Below, in pieces: positions 36,148-46,365 of a DNA stretch of 64,000 nucleotides. Source of the stretch: Moniliophthora roreri. Its lineage: Eukaryota; Basidiomycota; Agaricomycetes; Agaricales; Marasmiaceae. The DNA is taken from positions 496,001-560,000 of the forward strand of contig LATX02000068.1 of the NCBI GenBank assembly GCA_001466705.2, in the 5' to 3' direction. The notes below the pieces were generated by a model. That model made no database searches, was not told the origin of the DNA, and was given only the letters and a program-made list of their open reading frames with translations. Made by a program: the position numbers and the translations under genes. Every line of letters begins with the position of its first letter. Position 1 is the first letter of the stretch.

Positions 36148-37867
36148 TCAAAATTCACTCGTCGAGGAAACACGGCTACGCACTCTCGTTTGATTATCTG
36201 ATATGCCACTCCGATTCTGCGTTGGCGCCAATCCCGGCTCATCTTCAACAAGTTCAAGGCTCTCTTGTTCATCCGTTGCCAACCGAGATATTGAACGTGC
36301 CATTGTTCCCGCCTCCACGTCTTGATCATCCTCGAGCATAGCGTTGAACTCATCAACGGTCATATTCTCTATACCCAATCCAGATTCACGGAGCGCATTT
36401 TCGTCCCCACTGATAGTCAATTGCGAAGGGGCAGGAAGGAACAGGGGTTCTTCAGCTGCTATGTCCTGGTCGTCGAGCTGACATGATTTGTTGTCATTCG
36501 CTGATGAGGGTCGTTGAGAGACGCGAACGGGAAGAATAGACGGAGGAGGCATAGACATCCTGAAAGAGACCTCTCCTTCAGACCGGGACATCGAAGCACG
36601 ATCTGTTTGGTGAACCGCCTTCATAGGCTTCTTGAACCTGCCCGAGTCATTGCCTGGCGTATCTTCCCGAATACGTTTTTTCACCATCTGTGGACCCGGG
36701 CCCTGTTGCTGACTGAGAGAGGCTTGCACTTGGCTTGTTGAAATCACAAAGAGAACCTCAAAGCAATCTCCCTCGACGTCGATGAAGAGAGGTGCTGCTG
36801 GGTCCGTAAATCGCAGATCAAGGGTCAGAGATGACTGCTCAGTGAAAGCGATAGTGGCCTTCGAGTCGAAAGAAAAGGGAGAACAATATCAAAATGGGTA
36901 AACTGCTTGCATGAACTGGAAAAGGTGTTACATTGAACTCGCGCAAGTGAAAGGCAAGCGCGATGGGGTATGCATCGAGATGATAGACATCGAATTCGTC
37001 CGAAGGGATTGTGAGCTCCGTTAAGAGCTGTGCTTTTCCTATGTAGAATGAGCACCGCGAGACCTGTGAACTGCATAAAAACGTACCTTTGCTGTCAATG
37101 GAAGATTCTAAGCTCTTGACACGTACGTCTGTTTCTCCAAAGTTCCAAATTAATTGTGGATCAGCTTTCGCGCCCTTGGCGAGAGGAAAGTGCTCTATGA
37201 TTTCCCTCATCGCTCTCGGGCCGATTTTTAGGAAGGACTCGTTTGTGGAATCTGGTGGGGGAGGTGCCATCAGAGACGTGGGTGTGAGCATCAGTAATTT
37301 GTGCGTTTTAACGACACCTCAAAGAAAGGTGGTGAGGACGGCAGAATGTTCGAGAGCAAACCGGACGTACCATGTTTGCAATGCAACCGTACCACTAAGC
37401 GACTCTCCAGACTGTCCTCATCTTCGGCCTCCTCAGTCTCTTCCGCGTCCACGATTGATATCTCACATCTCTCAAGCGAACTATCCCCTGAATGATGTCT
37501 GAGGATGGATAGCAGTGCCTATGAAACAGAATTCTGATAGGAATCATCATACTAACCGAAGAACGAACCTTTGCCATTAATTGGCCAGTCACGGTTTCCA
37601 CCCCTTCGTTATTCACTCTATTATTCCCCAGTCGGTACTTTGAAAAGAATTGACGCGAATATCGGAAACGACAATAAGCTGATTTTGAGGAATTGGTACA
37701 GGACATGGATAAAGTTTCGGGTGTGGCATATATGGTGAGTTCCTCTCCGTATCTCGACAGACATGTAAGGGCTCTGGTGAACGCTATCTCCAGTGAGCTC
37801 AAGCACGGCGATAACCGAATTGAGCCTACTTACGCTTGAGCGCATGGGAGTCGAAGGTGACCTGCAT
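36148..37867 (-). CDS. RAD9: checkpoint clamp subunit Rad9
   Basis: Start at 37867 (MQVTFDSHALK), stop at 36148; about five introns. The joined N terminus reads MQVTFDSHALKPFTRALTCL, then SRYGEELTIYATPETLSMSC, the opening of the PCNA-like fold of Rad9. Further on: CRFRYSRQFFSKYRL, LLTELTIPSDEFDVYHL, ALAFHLREFNV and LRFTDPAAPLFIDVEGDCFE-like strands near the end of the second PCNA-like domain, then a disordered Ser/Gln-rich tail. Rad9 forms the 9-1-1 ring with Hus1 and Rad1 at DNA damage and activates ATR. The tail ends SRVSSTSEF. Two ACGCG cores lie just upstream of the start (separate entry). Confidence 0.9.
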
Positions 37868-38419
37868 GGTTTGATGATGGTCGTAGTACGGGAACAAGAC
37901 GCGACGCGACGACTCGAGTCAATATGGGTGTCACGCCTGTTCATGTCATTCTGCGAAGGGATCGAATACCTTTTTTGCGCGAACAGCTCGTGGACACCCG
38001 CGCCCACGACGTGTGAGGTCATATTATCCCTCTCAACCTCAGGCCTCAGGACTGAAACTCCAGACTCGACTAAGAGTTTCACTACATGTATGTACTACAT
38101 GGAAACAGGAGAAGTGAAAATTGAATTGTGATACACAGTAGAACATGCTCAGTGTAAGCCCCGTCCTGTAGTAACCACCTGAGGCCTTCTTTGTAATCTC
38201 CCCCATCTCCGTGCTTGTCCGATTGACGCGTGTAATGACTTAAATCCATGGATAACACCAGAGTAGATCAAGACTGGGCGGTGAAACCGGGCTACGCGGA
38301 CTAACACTTAGATCGAGTCATAGGAACTCTTGATAGTGCGACTGTGGATTTTCGTCATTTCGGCTTTCACACCTTGAAATGGATGACTATCCCGAGCTAA
38401 ATTCCATCCTTCAGCTGGA
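37868..38419. other. RAD9 upstream region, no gene seen
   Basis: About 550 bp between the RAD9 start and the 3' remnant of the hydrolase pseudogene. The frame at 37793-38131 (+) overlaps RAD9 on the other strand and shows no domain. Confidence 0.5.
37899..37908 (-). promoter_or_regulatory. tandem ACGCG cores upstream of RAD9
   Basis: Two adjacent ACGCG cores occur about 31-41 bp upstream of the RAD9 start codon. ACGCG is the core of the fungal MBF cell-cycle box (ACGCGT). Neither copy is the complete palindrome, so binding is only a possibility. Confidence 0.35.
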
Positions 38420-39529
38420 GTAATCATTTGAGACCTGCTCTCCACTTCGCTGCCTGTGGAATGCATGCGTAGTTCCCAGGTGATACCCTAGATAGTCAAA
38501 GAGATCACACTAAACAGCACGATGATACCAACACTTCAAATCAGGTCGGCACACCCGCCTCCCTACTTTCCCGTACAGAATACCCTCACCGCGTAAGGGG
38601 TCGAGCCCACATACTTGGATGAATGCCAAGGGGGGGGGGAGGTCCTTGTGTGAGGGTAGTAGGAGCGGTGAGATTCTGAGGTCCTCAGGAGGTGCATTAT
38701 ACCACGCTACCAAGATCCAATACGCAGAAAAATCAGCTAGACGGGTGAATTCAAGGCAAATGGAAGGATTAGATTTACTCAGATGATCATAGCAAGCCTC
38801 TTTCGATAGGCCTAGTGGATTCTTAACCTGCTCCATCGACAGAAGCAAGGTTTTATATCTGAAAGTATGCAAATTTCAGCAGCATATTCTCTCTGAAGAA
38901 GCACACCTGCTCCTCAGGATACACTGCGGGATGGCACACGAAAGGAGCCTGGAGGTGTTGACCGGCGATGGGCTTATCTTTGAAGAATGGGTCATCTCGA
39001 GCAAGATGGGCAAGAACGGCAGCCAGGTTCCCCCCAGCAGGGAGTAACTGCCACTACGAACCCTTTATCGAGGATGAGACGCAACCTGGATGACTTTTCA
39101 GATAAGTGTTCGAATAGCAAAGCTGAATTGACGCACATATTTCAATGCAGCGAATGCCATCTCAGCGTTCCCAATTGTCCATCCTGTAGAACGAGTTAGG
39201 AACACCTTTAAAGCACACCCGATATACACGCACCCCCTCCGTGCATCCAGAAAAGGAGCGGGAAGCTACTTATCTTCATCTTCCCTAGGAATTGGAGTTA
39301 CACACTTGGCCAAGACCTTGATGCCGTCAACTTCGATGTACCGATGGGTAGTCTTGTATTCCAAGGGAGGTGGTAGTAAAGGTTCAGGGTTCTGTTTCAA
39401 GATAGGGAGTCCAAATCTTTTGAAGACTTCTCGTCTTGCTACAGTGCTTGTCTTCACATGCGGTGGCACATTGTCGACCAAAGGCGCGAGCTCAGGATCG
39501 ATGGTCGATAAATGGGCGTATTCAGCCAT
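38420..39529 (-). pseudogene. dead alpha/beta hydrolase, third copy
   Basis: A relative of the two hydrolases at 10-13 kb in reverse orientation. It begins like them (MAEYAHLSTIDPELAPLV, 39529) and keeps the same intron positions. It is broken in several ways. A TAG replaces the GEDSF codon at about 39266. The middle exons carrying the VNCEYRLAPE region are largely gone. The nucleophile motif GASAGGN is out of frame near 39030-39060. A run of G at 38630-38640 upsets the exon ahead of the acid motif. The CGLDPLR acid motif is present, but the final THGF histidine block is degraded to THAF. Conserved splice sites show it died after dispersal. Confidence 0.85.
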
Positions 39530-40124
39530 GAGGGAATACAATCAAGGTGCCTTGACGTTCAGATGCTTCATGTAAGAAATGACATGGGATAAATCTAAAA
39601 ATCTAAAAGAGGCAGCATGTCGATACGAGGACCGACTCACTTATTGCAAATGAAGCGAGCCACTTAAGTTAGGATTCGTGTGTCGGTACAGCCTATACAT
39701 ATTTGTAGTTTCCGGTTCTGTAGTCGAGATTGAATCATGTACATCGCGCAGGGGAGAGAGTCGGCCTTGGGAAGACTAAGCTTGAGTTACGTCGATGAGT
39801 CCAGAAACACACCTTCGGGTGAATTGTGACGGGAGGTAACTGAGAGGTCAGCAGCAGACTATGTCGAGTGTGGTAATCTATTTTATTCATGCACTTCACG
39901 TCTTCTTATTCCACGCCTATACCACTCATGACCGTGTGTATAGAGTATTTCCATTAAAGTAGGTAGAAGTCAAGGGTGCTGAGAAACCGAAAGGACCGTG
40001 CCGGTGGGAAGCATTTTTTGGTGTCAGTGTGGTTCGGGTCCTTGACGAGTCATCCGCTGCCAATGACCGTTGCAATTATCAAACTCCGTAAAGTAATAAT
40101 AGTAGTAGCTACGCCCGATATGCA
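39530..40124. other. intergenic, nothing seen
   Basis: About 600 bp between the start of the hydrolase pseudogene and the end of the PPR gene. It includes the old promoter side of the pseudogene and the PPR 3' flank. No supported feature. Confidence 0.5.
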
Positions 40125-41980
40125 CTATTGACCTCCGGTTTCTATGAATCGTTGAGCGGTGCCATTTAAGGCGACCCGCTTCGGCAAACTTTCTACATAC
40201 TTCCCAGTCTCCTCGGGTCGGGCACGTTGTTCTGCGTCTGAAAATGCCTTCCTGACCTCCCACTGCCATCGTGAGCTCGGGTCATAACCCATCTCCTTCA
40301 TCTCCTCCATTGCCACTTGATACCGGGCGTCACCATTATAAGCACATTTCCAAACGAGCGATCTGTAAATCGAGTTAGCAGGTTTGAACCCGGCCCCTTT
40401 CATCTCCTCCAGGAAGAAGAATGCATCCTCATAAGTGTCTTGTGTAAGGCATAACTGGATCATGAGTTCATATGTTCTATAGTCGGGGGCGATGGAAGCC
40501 TCCTTCATATCGGCAAGAATCAAATCTCCAACTGGTCGATGTGCAACAGTAAGACTGCACTCCAACACGAGATTGAAGCTTTCCAGATCTGGTGTGACGC
40601 CATAATCGGAGGCACTTTTATATGCGCCAACGGCACGTTGGAGATCTCCCAGAGCGGTTGCAGCCTTGAGCATAGTTTTCCAAATGCTAAGATGAATGGG
40701 TTTCTCTTTGTGCAACTCATCAATGATGGGCCAAGTTGCGTCAAAGGCATCTTCGTCCTTCTGTATGAGTTGCACAATGGGCGATGCTGTACTGGAGAGA
40801 ATGTTGACGTCGTGCGACCGCATTATGTCGATAGCGATGAGTGCCTCTCTAAGCTGTCCGGCGTGGCAGAAAGCTTCAATCAGAGGGGCAAAATGGTGTT
40901 CCTGCCATGGAACATTCGATTCCTTCAAGACGCGAAGAGCGTCAGTGGCAAGATCTGGATGTCCATTTCGAGCAGCGGTGTTGAGGACCATTGTACAGAG
41001 ACCCTCATCGGGATTGATTCCAAGCTCCTGGACGACGATTTCCCAAGATCTGATGACGCCCTCTGCCTAAGAATATACAATGTCAGTAGGCTTTGAGTGG
41101 ATTAGATGAGAAACGCACCCAAAGTGCAGCAGCAGATGCTCTTAAGCAGCTCAACCAGATTGCTGGCTCCAGCGTTCTCAAAGATGTATCCTGGAACCTA
41201 TCGGCTGGGTCGACAGCAAGGCGTGGAAAACCTTCTTGTGCTGCGAGCTCAATTACACCTTGAATAGTACGCATCTCAGGCTCCAATCCTTTATCTTGCA
41301 TCTCCTGTAGATAACGCAGGGCAGATTCCAATTGTTGGGATTCGATAAAGTATCGAATGATACTTGCATAAGTGCCTGAGTTGGGTTCGACCGACATACT
41401 CTTCATGATATCGAGAACCTGCCAGAGAGCATGTGTCCCTCTGTAATGAGTTACCTGGGTGGAGCTCGTTCATTACAGTGAAAGTTTTTCAATAGAACCA
41501 AGACGCACCTCAATGAGAGCATTGAAGATATGCACATCGGGTCGTATGCCACAGAGAATCATGTCATCGTACACAGCCCACGCATCGTCAGCTCCATATC
41601 TCGTTCTCAACGCGCGAAGAACAGATAGGTAGGTGCTTATGTCGGGTGTGACATTGCTCTGTTTCATGTCGGCGAGAAGTTCGAAGCACCATGAAGAATT
41701 ATCTTTGTCCGCGGCTTCAGAAAGCTTCATATTCCACCATGCTAGAGATGTTCTGTTTCTCGACTTTTGAAACTGGGTGTCGGGTTTTGAAGTCCATGGC
41801 TGGACGCGCAGGGGCGGAGGAAAGCGGGTGCTTGGTTTACCGGATGGTAATTTTTTAGCGGCCGAAGCGTACCGTCCTAGGGCAAGATGAGCGCATAAGC
41901 ATAAGAAATTGTGGACAAGGCAACTCACGACATTGCACAGGACATTGCCCAGGTAAACGACGGAGGGGTATTCGATGCAT
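40125..41980 (-). CDS. mitochondrial pentatricopeptide-repeat protein
   Basis: The start at 41980 was chosen because its exon (41980-41929, 52 nt) splices in frame to the next at 41876 and yields MHRIPLRRLPGQCPVQCRRY, an Arg-rich mitochondrial leader. The ATG at 42005 or so cannot splice in frame. At least eight PPR-type helical repeats follow: SWCFELLADMKQSNVTPDIS, DDAWAVYDDMILCGIRPDVH, ESALRYLQEMQDKGLEPEMR and RAVGAYKSASDYGVTPDLES are examples. PPR proteins bind organellar RNA for processing or translation; the target is unknown. One junction at 41412-41512 was not resolved: splicing GAG|GTGCGT to CAG|GTTCTCGAT works in frame but may hide a small exon. Confidence 0.85.
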
Positions 41981-42105
41981 TTACAAGTCGCGTTTGAAAA
42001 TTGGCCGTCACACCAGCAGCCATGTCACACATCTGTCACAATTGGCCCCTTTGGTTCGAAATTGATTTGACGCGCTTCGTTCGCGACACCTTGTTCTCCT
42101 CCATC
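41981..42105. promoter_or_regulatory. divergent promoter, PPR gene and RAD21
   Basis: The two starts are 125 bp apart and face away, so control regions must overlap. An ACGCG core is found at about 42070-42074, the cell-cycle box core, close to the RAD21 start. Confidence 0.4.
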
Positions 42106-44555
42106 ATGGTAAATTCCTCGCCACCTGATATTCCTTCGTTTGACTGAAAATTATCCAGTTCTACTCAGAGGCTATACTCTCACGTCGCGGGCCGCTTGGG
42201 AAAGTATGGCTTGCCGCCCACATGGAACGCAAATTATCCAAAACCCAGACGCTGCAGACAGATATAGAAGAGTCAGTTAGTGCGTATCATGTCACTCGTT
42301 TTTGGAGGCATTTTACATGTGCTGAACATCAAATAGGTGCAATCGTCGACCAAGAGGTTGAATTTATGGCGTTGAGGCTGAGTGGGCAACTTCTTCTCGG
42401 TGTCGTGCGGATTTACAGTAGGAAAGCCAAATATCTGCTGGATGACTGCAATGAAGCCCTTCTCAAGATCAAGATGGTAAGCTTTTTACCTTTTCACCAG
42501 TCCAAGTGTTGTGGATTTCTCGTTCCAGGCTTTCCGACCCGGCATGGTCGACATGACCGAAGAACAACTCGTTGCAAATAAAAACGCCATTACCATCCAG
42601 ACGAATGACTTTCCTGACGTTGATCTCTTCATTCCCGATATCAACTGGTCTGTTAGAATACTCCCACACCTTGCAACAATTACTGACTGGCTGATAGGCG
42701 CCAGGATTTCGAAGAACGACAACTCACCACAGCCGGTCATCATCAAGCACATATCGACGATATTACCCTTCCACCTACAGACACATTCGAGCCACTTGGA
42801 TTTGACATTGGTTTTGATGTCGGACCTTCCGATGGAATTGGTTCTCAAGACTTTGAGCTTGACTTGGGACTCGACTTTGGAGACGGACCCGAACAACAAG
42901 AGAAGGAGCAGGACTCAATGAGTGTAGATGGAAGTGTTGGGGTTGGGCGTGATGCTGTTTCGATGCGCGACTCTGTAGGCGCACAGTTCATGGAGGATGC
43001 CATGGCCATGGACCTCGATCTCCTGTCGAACCGAAGCAAAAGCCGAGCTCCTTCGGAACACGGCTTTGGAGCAGATATGGACGTAGATATGGGTGGAGCA
43101 GACTTTGGAGGAATCGACTTGGGCGACTTTGGTATCAACTTTGGTGATGGACCCGCAGAAGGTTTCCCTACCGAGGGTGAGAGGACACCTGGTCAAACTA
43201 GATCACCTTCCCGCGCCTGTGCGTCTCTGTCTTCTTTCATAGTCGTTCATGCTTATCTTTGTCCTTCTCATAGCGTCGCCCCTGTCCGAAGTCCCACCGA
43301 CTCCTCCACCTGAACCTGGACCTGAACCTGAACCTGAACCTGAACCTGAAGTGGCCCCTGAAGAAACTCCCAAGGTGTCCAAGCTCAAGAAGAAGCTCAA
43401 GGAGAAAAAGCAAGTCATTGATTCTGTGACAGAGTTACAAGATGGCGGTCCAGGTGCCAAAGTTGGTCGAGGGAGAGATGGCGGATTGGGTGGTCCTCAA
43501 AATAAAGACCTCAGCGACATTCTAACGGAACCTCATTTCCTGCCCAGATCAGCAGTCGTTATGAGGCTGCTTGAAATCCACAATGACCCTCTTTCCCATT
43601 TCCTGCCCACCAGAGTCACTCCCAATGGCACCTTTTTCTGTGCTGCACCTCCAGGTTTGGCGCCAGAGTTGGCTGATCTCTTCCTTCGCCCAATTAATGG
43701 AACCGCGAAGCGCAGAGGCACTTCTCCCGGAAAGTCCTCCAATAAACGACCCCGTTTGGACGACGAGGTCCCCGTGGATGAGGTCGAGGACGTACGTCGT
43801 GAGAGTCGTGCCCCCAGTGTTGCCCTAGGCAGTGATATTCTGGGCAGGGCCAGTGTCGGGCCTGATGCAGGCCTTGACCTTCCTGACCAGTCTGGAATGA
43901 TGGAGATGGACGATTTCCAGCTCAATGTTCCCGAGTTTGAGACTGGCGTAGACACTGGTTTGCCTATCGAACGCGCACGTTCCAAGTCTGCTGCACCGTC
44001 AGCCCTCAGCAGGTTATCCACTCCTGCTCCAGACTTTGACGAAGGGGAGATTTCATATGCTGATGCATCATGTCCTATTGCGGTATTCGACTCGCGGCCG
44101 ACGAACCAGACGCAGGGTAGCACCCAAGTTGAGGAGGAACCTGTTGATACGGAAGGCAAAGGCTATAGCAAGAACACTGTTAAAGCACTGTCGATTATTA
44201 GAAGGGAGCTTCGGCCTACGGAGGGTGATGGCGAGGAGCAGGTCCTCAGCTTCCAGAAATTTTCCACCAAGGTGCGCCTCAGATGCTGTCCTCGGATCAG
44301 TAACCCTCTGACCTTTCGTACCAGGCATCTCGTCGTGCTGCTTCCTCTTTCTTCTTTGAGCTCCTTGTGCTCAGTACTAGAGACTGTGTAAGAGTCTCGC
44401 AGGAGGGTCCATTCGAGAATATCGAAGTTCGCGCGAAGGATAAACTCTGGGAGCGACAACACCGCGATTCACCCGCACCATCACGGTTGCCGTCCGTTGC
44501 ACCCTCCCGGGAGCCTTCGGTGGCAAGATCCATGGGGTCCGTGCTTGGACTGTAG
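42106..44555 (+). CDS. RAD21: cohesin kleisin subunit Rad21/Scc1
   Basis: Start codon exon 42106-42108, next exon from 42159 ([20 protein letters not shown]), stop at 44553-44555; about six introns. The N-terminal kleisin domain is near-perfect: [32 protein letters not shown] and [15 protein letters not shown], then AFRPGMVDM. The C-terminal winged helix is there too ([19 protein letters not shown], then [16 protein letters not shown]). Between lie acidic stretches and a 42-bp CCTGAA repeat. Rad21 closes the Smc1-Smc3 ring that holds sister chromatids and is cut by separase. In the middle part [20 protein letters not shown] is assembled by a GTGCGT donor. No break was seen. Confidence 0.95.
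43309..43350 (+). repeat. CCTGAA hexanucleotide repeat in RAD21
   Basis: Seven units of CCTGAA (one is CCTGGA) encode alternating Pro-Glu in the disordered middle of Rad21. The number of units may vary between strains without shifting the frame. Confidence 0.85.
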
Positions 44556-45084
44556 AGTCACCATCTGTTCTCTTCATGTTTTGCGTATCTTTTGGATATA
44601 CTTGGATAAGTATGAGTACTGCCATTTCTTTGGTCTATCTTTATGTGTCTATTGTCTTGTTTTCTTTCTTGCGCAGATGTAGTACGTGTGTCTATTCTGT
44701 ACTCGGACCTTCCTCTGAGAAGGACTTAGTAGTCACTTGTTTGTTATGGACCTGGCATGTTAGTCGCACTCTGGAAATGAACCTTCAACCTTGGATTTAG
44801 ACGTGTATTGGGAGCTTCCTTCATACACCGACGTCCGGAACTCGGAAACGTACTCATCGGCTTGACTAGTATGTTCGAATTGTATTCTGCGTCATAAATG
44901 ACAGTTTATATGTAGAATCCACCACTGAACTCGTTGGAGAAGAGGCCACTTTTATCTGATCCACTCCTCCATTGGACCTTGCCACCATAATGGCCAGCAA
45001 CCTAGGCGCCGCGATGACATTAATCGTGGAAGTGATAATCTTCGCGAGTAGGTTTTAGTTGTGAGATTCCTGTCGAGATGTAAA
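44556..45084. other. intergenic, nothing seen
   Basis: About 530 bp between the convergent RAD21 and ankyrin genes, with no coding evidence; AT-rich parts may be 3' ends. Confidence 0.5.
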
Positions 45085-45798
45085 TCAGTCTGTGGCTAAA
45101 TAGAGAGATACAAGACGCTGCTTACAACCCAAAGCATACAACGTTTGCATATCCGGTACACAACCCTTTTCTTGGGTAAAGTAAACCACGATATCCCTCG
45201 CTCTACACTTTACGGCTGTCTTGAGCATGTCCTGTGAAACTTGGATTCGATCCCCTAATCTTCTCCTCTTTTTTCCCTTTCCCGGAGGACGTTCGATGAG
45301 AAGCTTCACCATAGCTAGATCCTTCTGTCGGATAGCTATGTTGACTGCCAAACCGTCTTTAGGCGTAGGCGAAGCACCGTGGGAGAGAAGGAATCTGACG
45401 AGACGCACAAAGCGCGCATGGACGGCTTTGGTCAGAGCATATCCGGAATGGGTGTTTGGGTCGGGTGGATATGGAGAATGGTTATATAAAAAGGTAAGAA
45501 AGGGAAGTGGAGGGTCGTCCTCGTATTTTTTTGCGGGTGACAGATGGCGAAAGAGATGTCGAGGCAAGTCAAGTGGACGGGTTGGAGGTGGAAGAAGCGC
45601 GACAACTTTTTCATCGCATGCTATCGGGTATTGCAGAGGATTTGCGACATGACGCAGATATTGAGCCTTGTATGATGGCGGTGAAGCAGAGAATATGCCA
45701 TGAAAACGGCGATTGACTAGAGGAAGAGATGGAGAATGAGCTACAAGCTGGATTTCGTACAAGAGCTCGACGGAAAGACCATTCATGTTCAAGGGCAT
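45085..45798 (-). CDS. small ankyrin-repeat protein
   Basis: A single frame of 237 residues. The N-terminal part (LSVELLYEIQLVAHSPSLPL) is F-box-like. Ankyrin-type helices follow: HSGYALTKAVHARFVRLVRF, then LLSHGASPTPKDGLAV and KDLAMVKLLIERPPG, then a basic KGKKRRRLGDR loop and LKTAVKCRARDIVVYFTQE. Relatives are found widely in basidiomycetes. It probably mediates protein contacts. Function unknown. Confidence 0.75.
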   Translation of the reverse strand: MPLNMNGLSVELLYEIQLVAHSPSLPLVNRRFHGIFSASPPSYKAQYLRHVANPLQYPIACDEKVVALLPPPTRPLDLPRHLFRHLSPAKKYEDDPPLPFLTFLYNHSPYPPDPNTHSGYALTKAVHARFVRLVRFLLSHGASPTPKDGLAVNIAIRQKDLAMVKLLIERPPGKGKKRRRLGDRIQVSQDMLKTAVKCRARDIVVYFTQEKGCVPDMQTLYALGCKQRLVSLYLATD

Positions 45799-46365
45799 AT
45801 CTACAGCGCCCTTTCGGAATTGACCGTGTGATTGCCGTTTCTCGCAGGCAAGTCTTGCCTGAGGGCCGTCAGGCCTTCAGAACTCAATGCTGCTGATATG
45901 GGATGGTCATGACTCATGGGCATTAGCTTGTAAAGAGCTCATTGGAGGGAAAGTACTAGTCGTGACTAGCATGACAGCTGCAGAGTAGAGGTGGATTCTT
46001 ATTAGGGCTCTTGAGTACACAGGTAATCTACTTACCATTCAATACCCTCATACACCCGCATATTTTCTTAGTAGAAGCATATATGTATTTTATAGTGTTT
46101 GAATACATCCAATGATACGTTAAGCACAGACACTAAAATCTGCAAAATTCGTGTTTTTCTCAATCAAGAGCCCCAGATCCTCCCGGAGCCTCTGATTAAA
46201 GGCTACGACCGCGTTCTGAAGCCAGAAGAAAGATAAAAACTAGTTTTTGAGTACTTTGAGTAGGGAACACGGCGCAAATTTTTGAAAATCGTGTAAGAAA
46301 TTCGTTATACTCGGCGACGGTAATTCATGCGTCACACCTGTCACACAAATTTTCTGCTCTCTGCA
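45799..46365. other. divergent promoter region, ankyrin gene and KRE33
   Basis: About 570 bp, no gene seen. A short GC-rich palindrome (CCTGAGGGCCGTCAGG) lies near 45857. The KRE33 side includes an AT-rich patch around 46270-46290. Confidence 0.45.

Noticed and set aside
46270..46290. AT-rich box before KRE33 resembling the RRPE ribosome-biogenesis motif
   Set aside because: It does not match the consensus fully and is a single copy.
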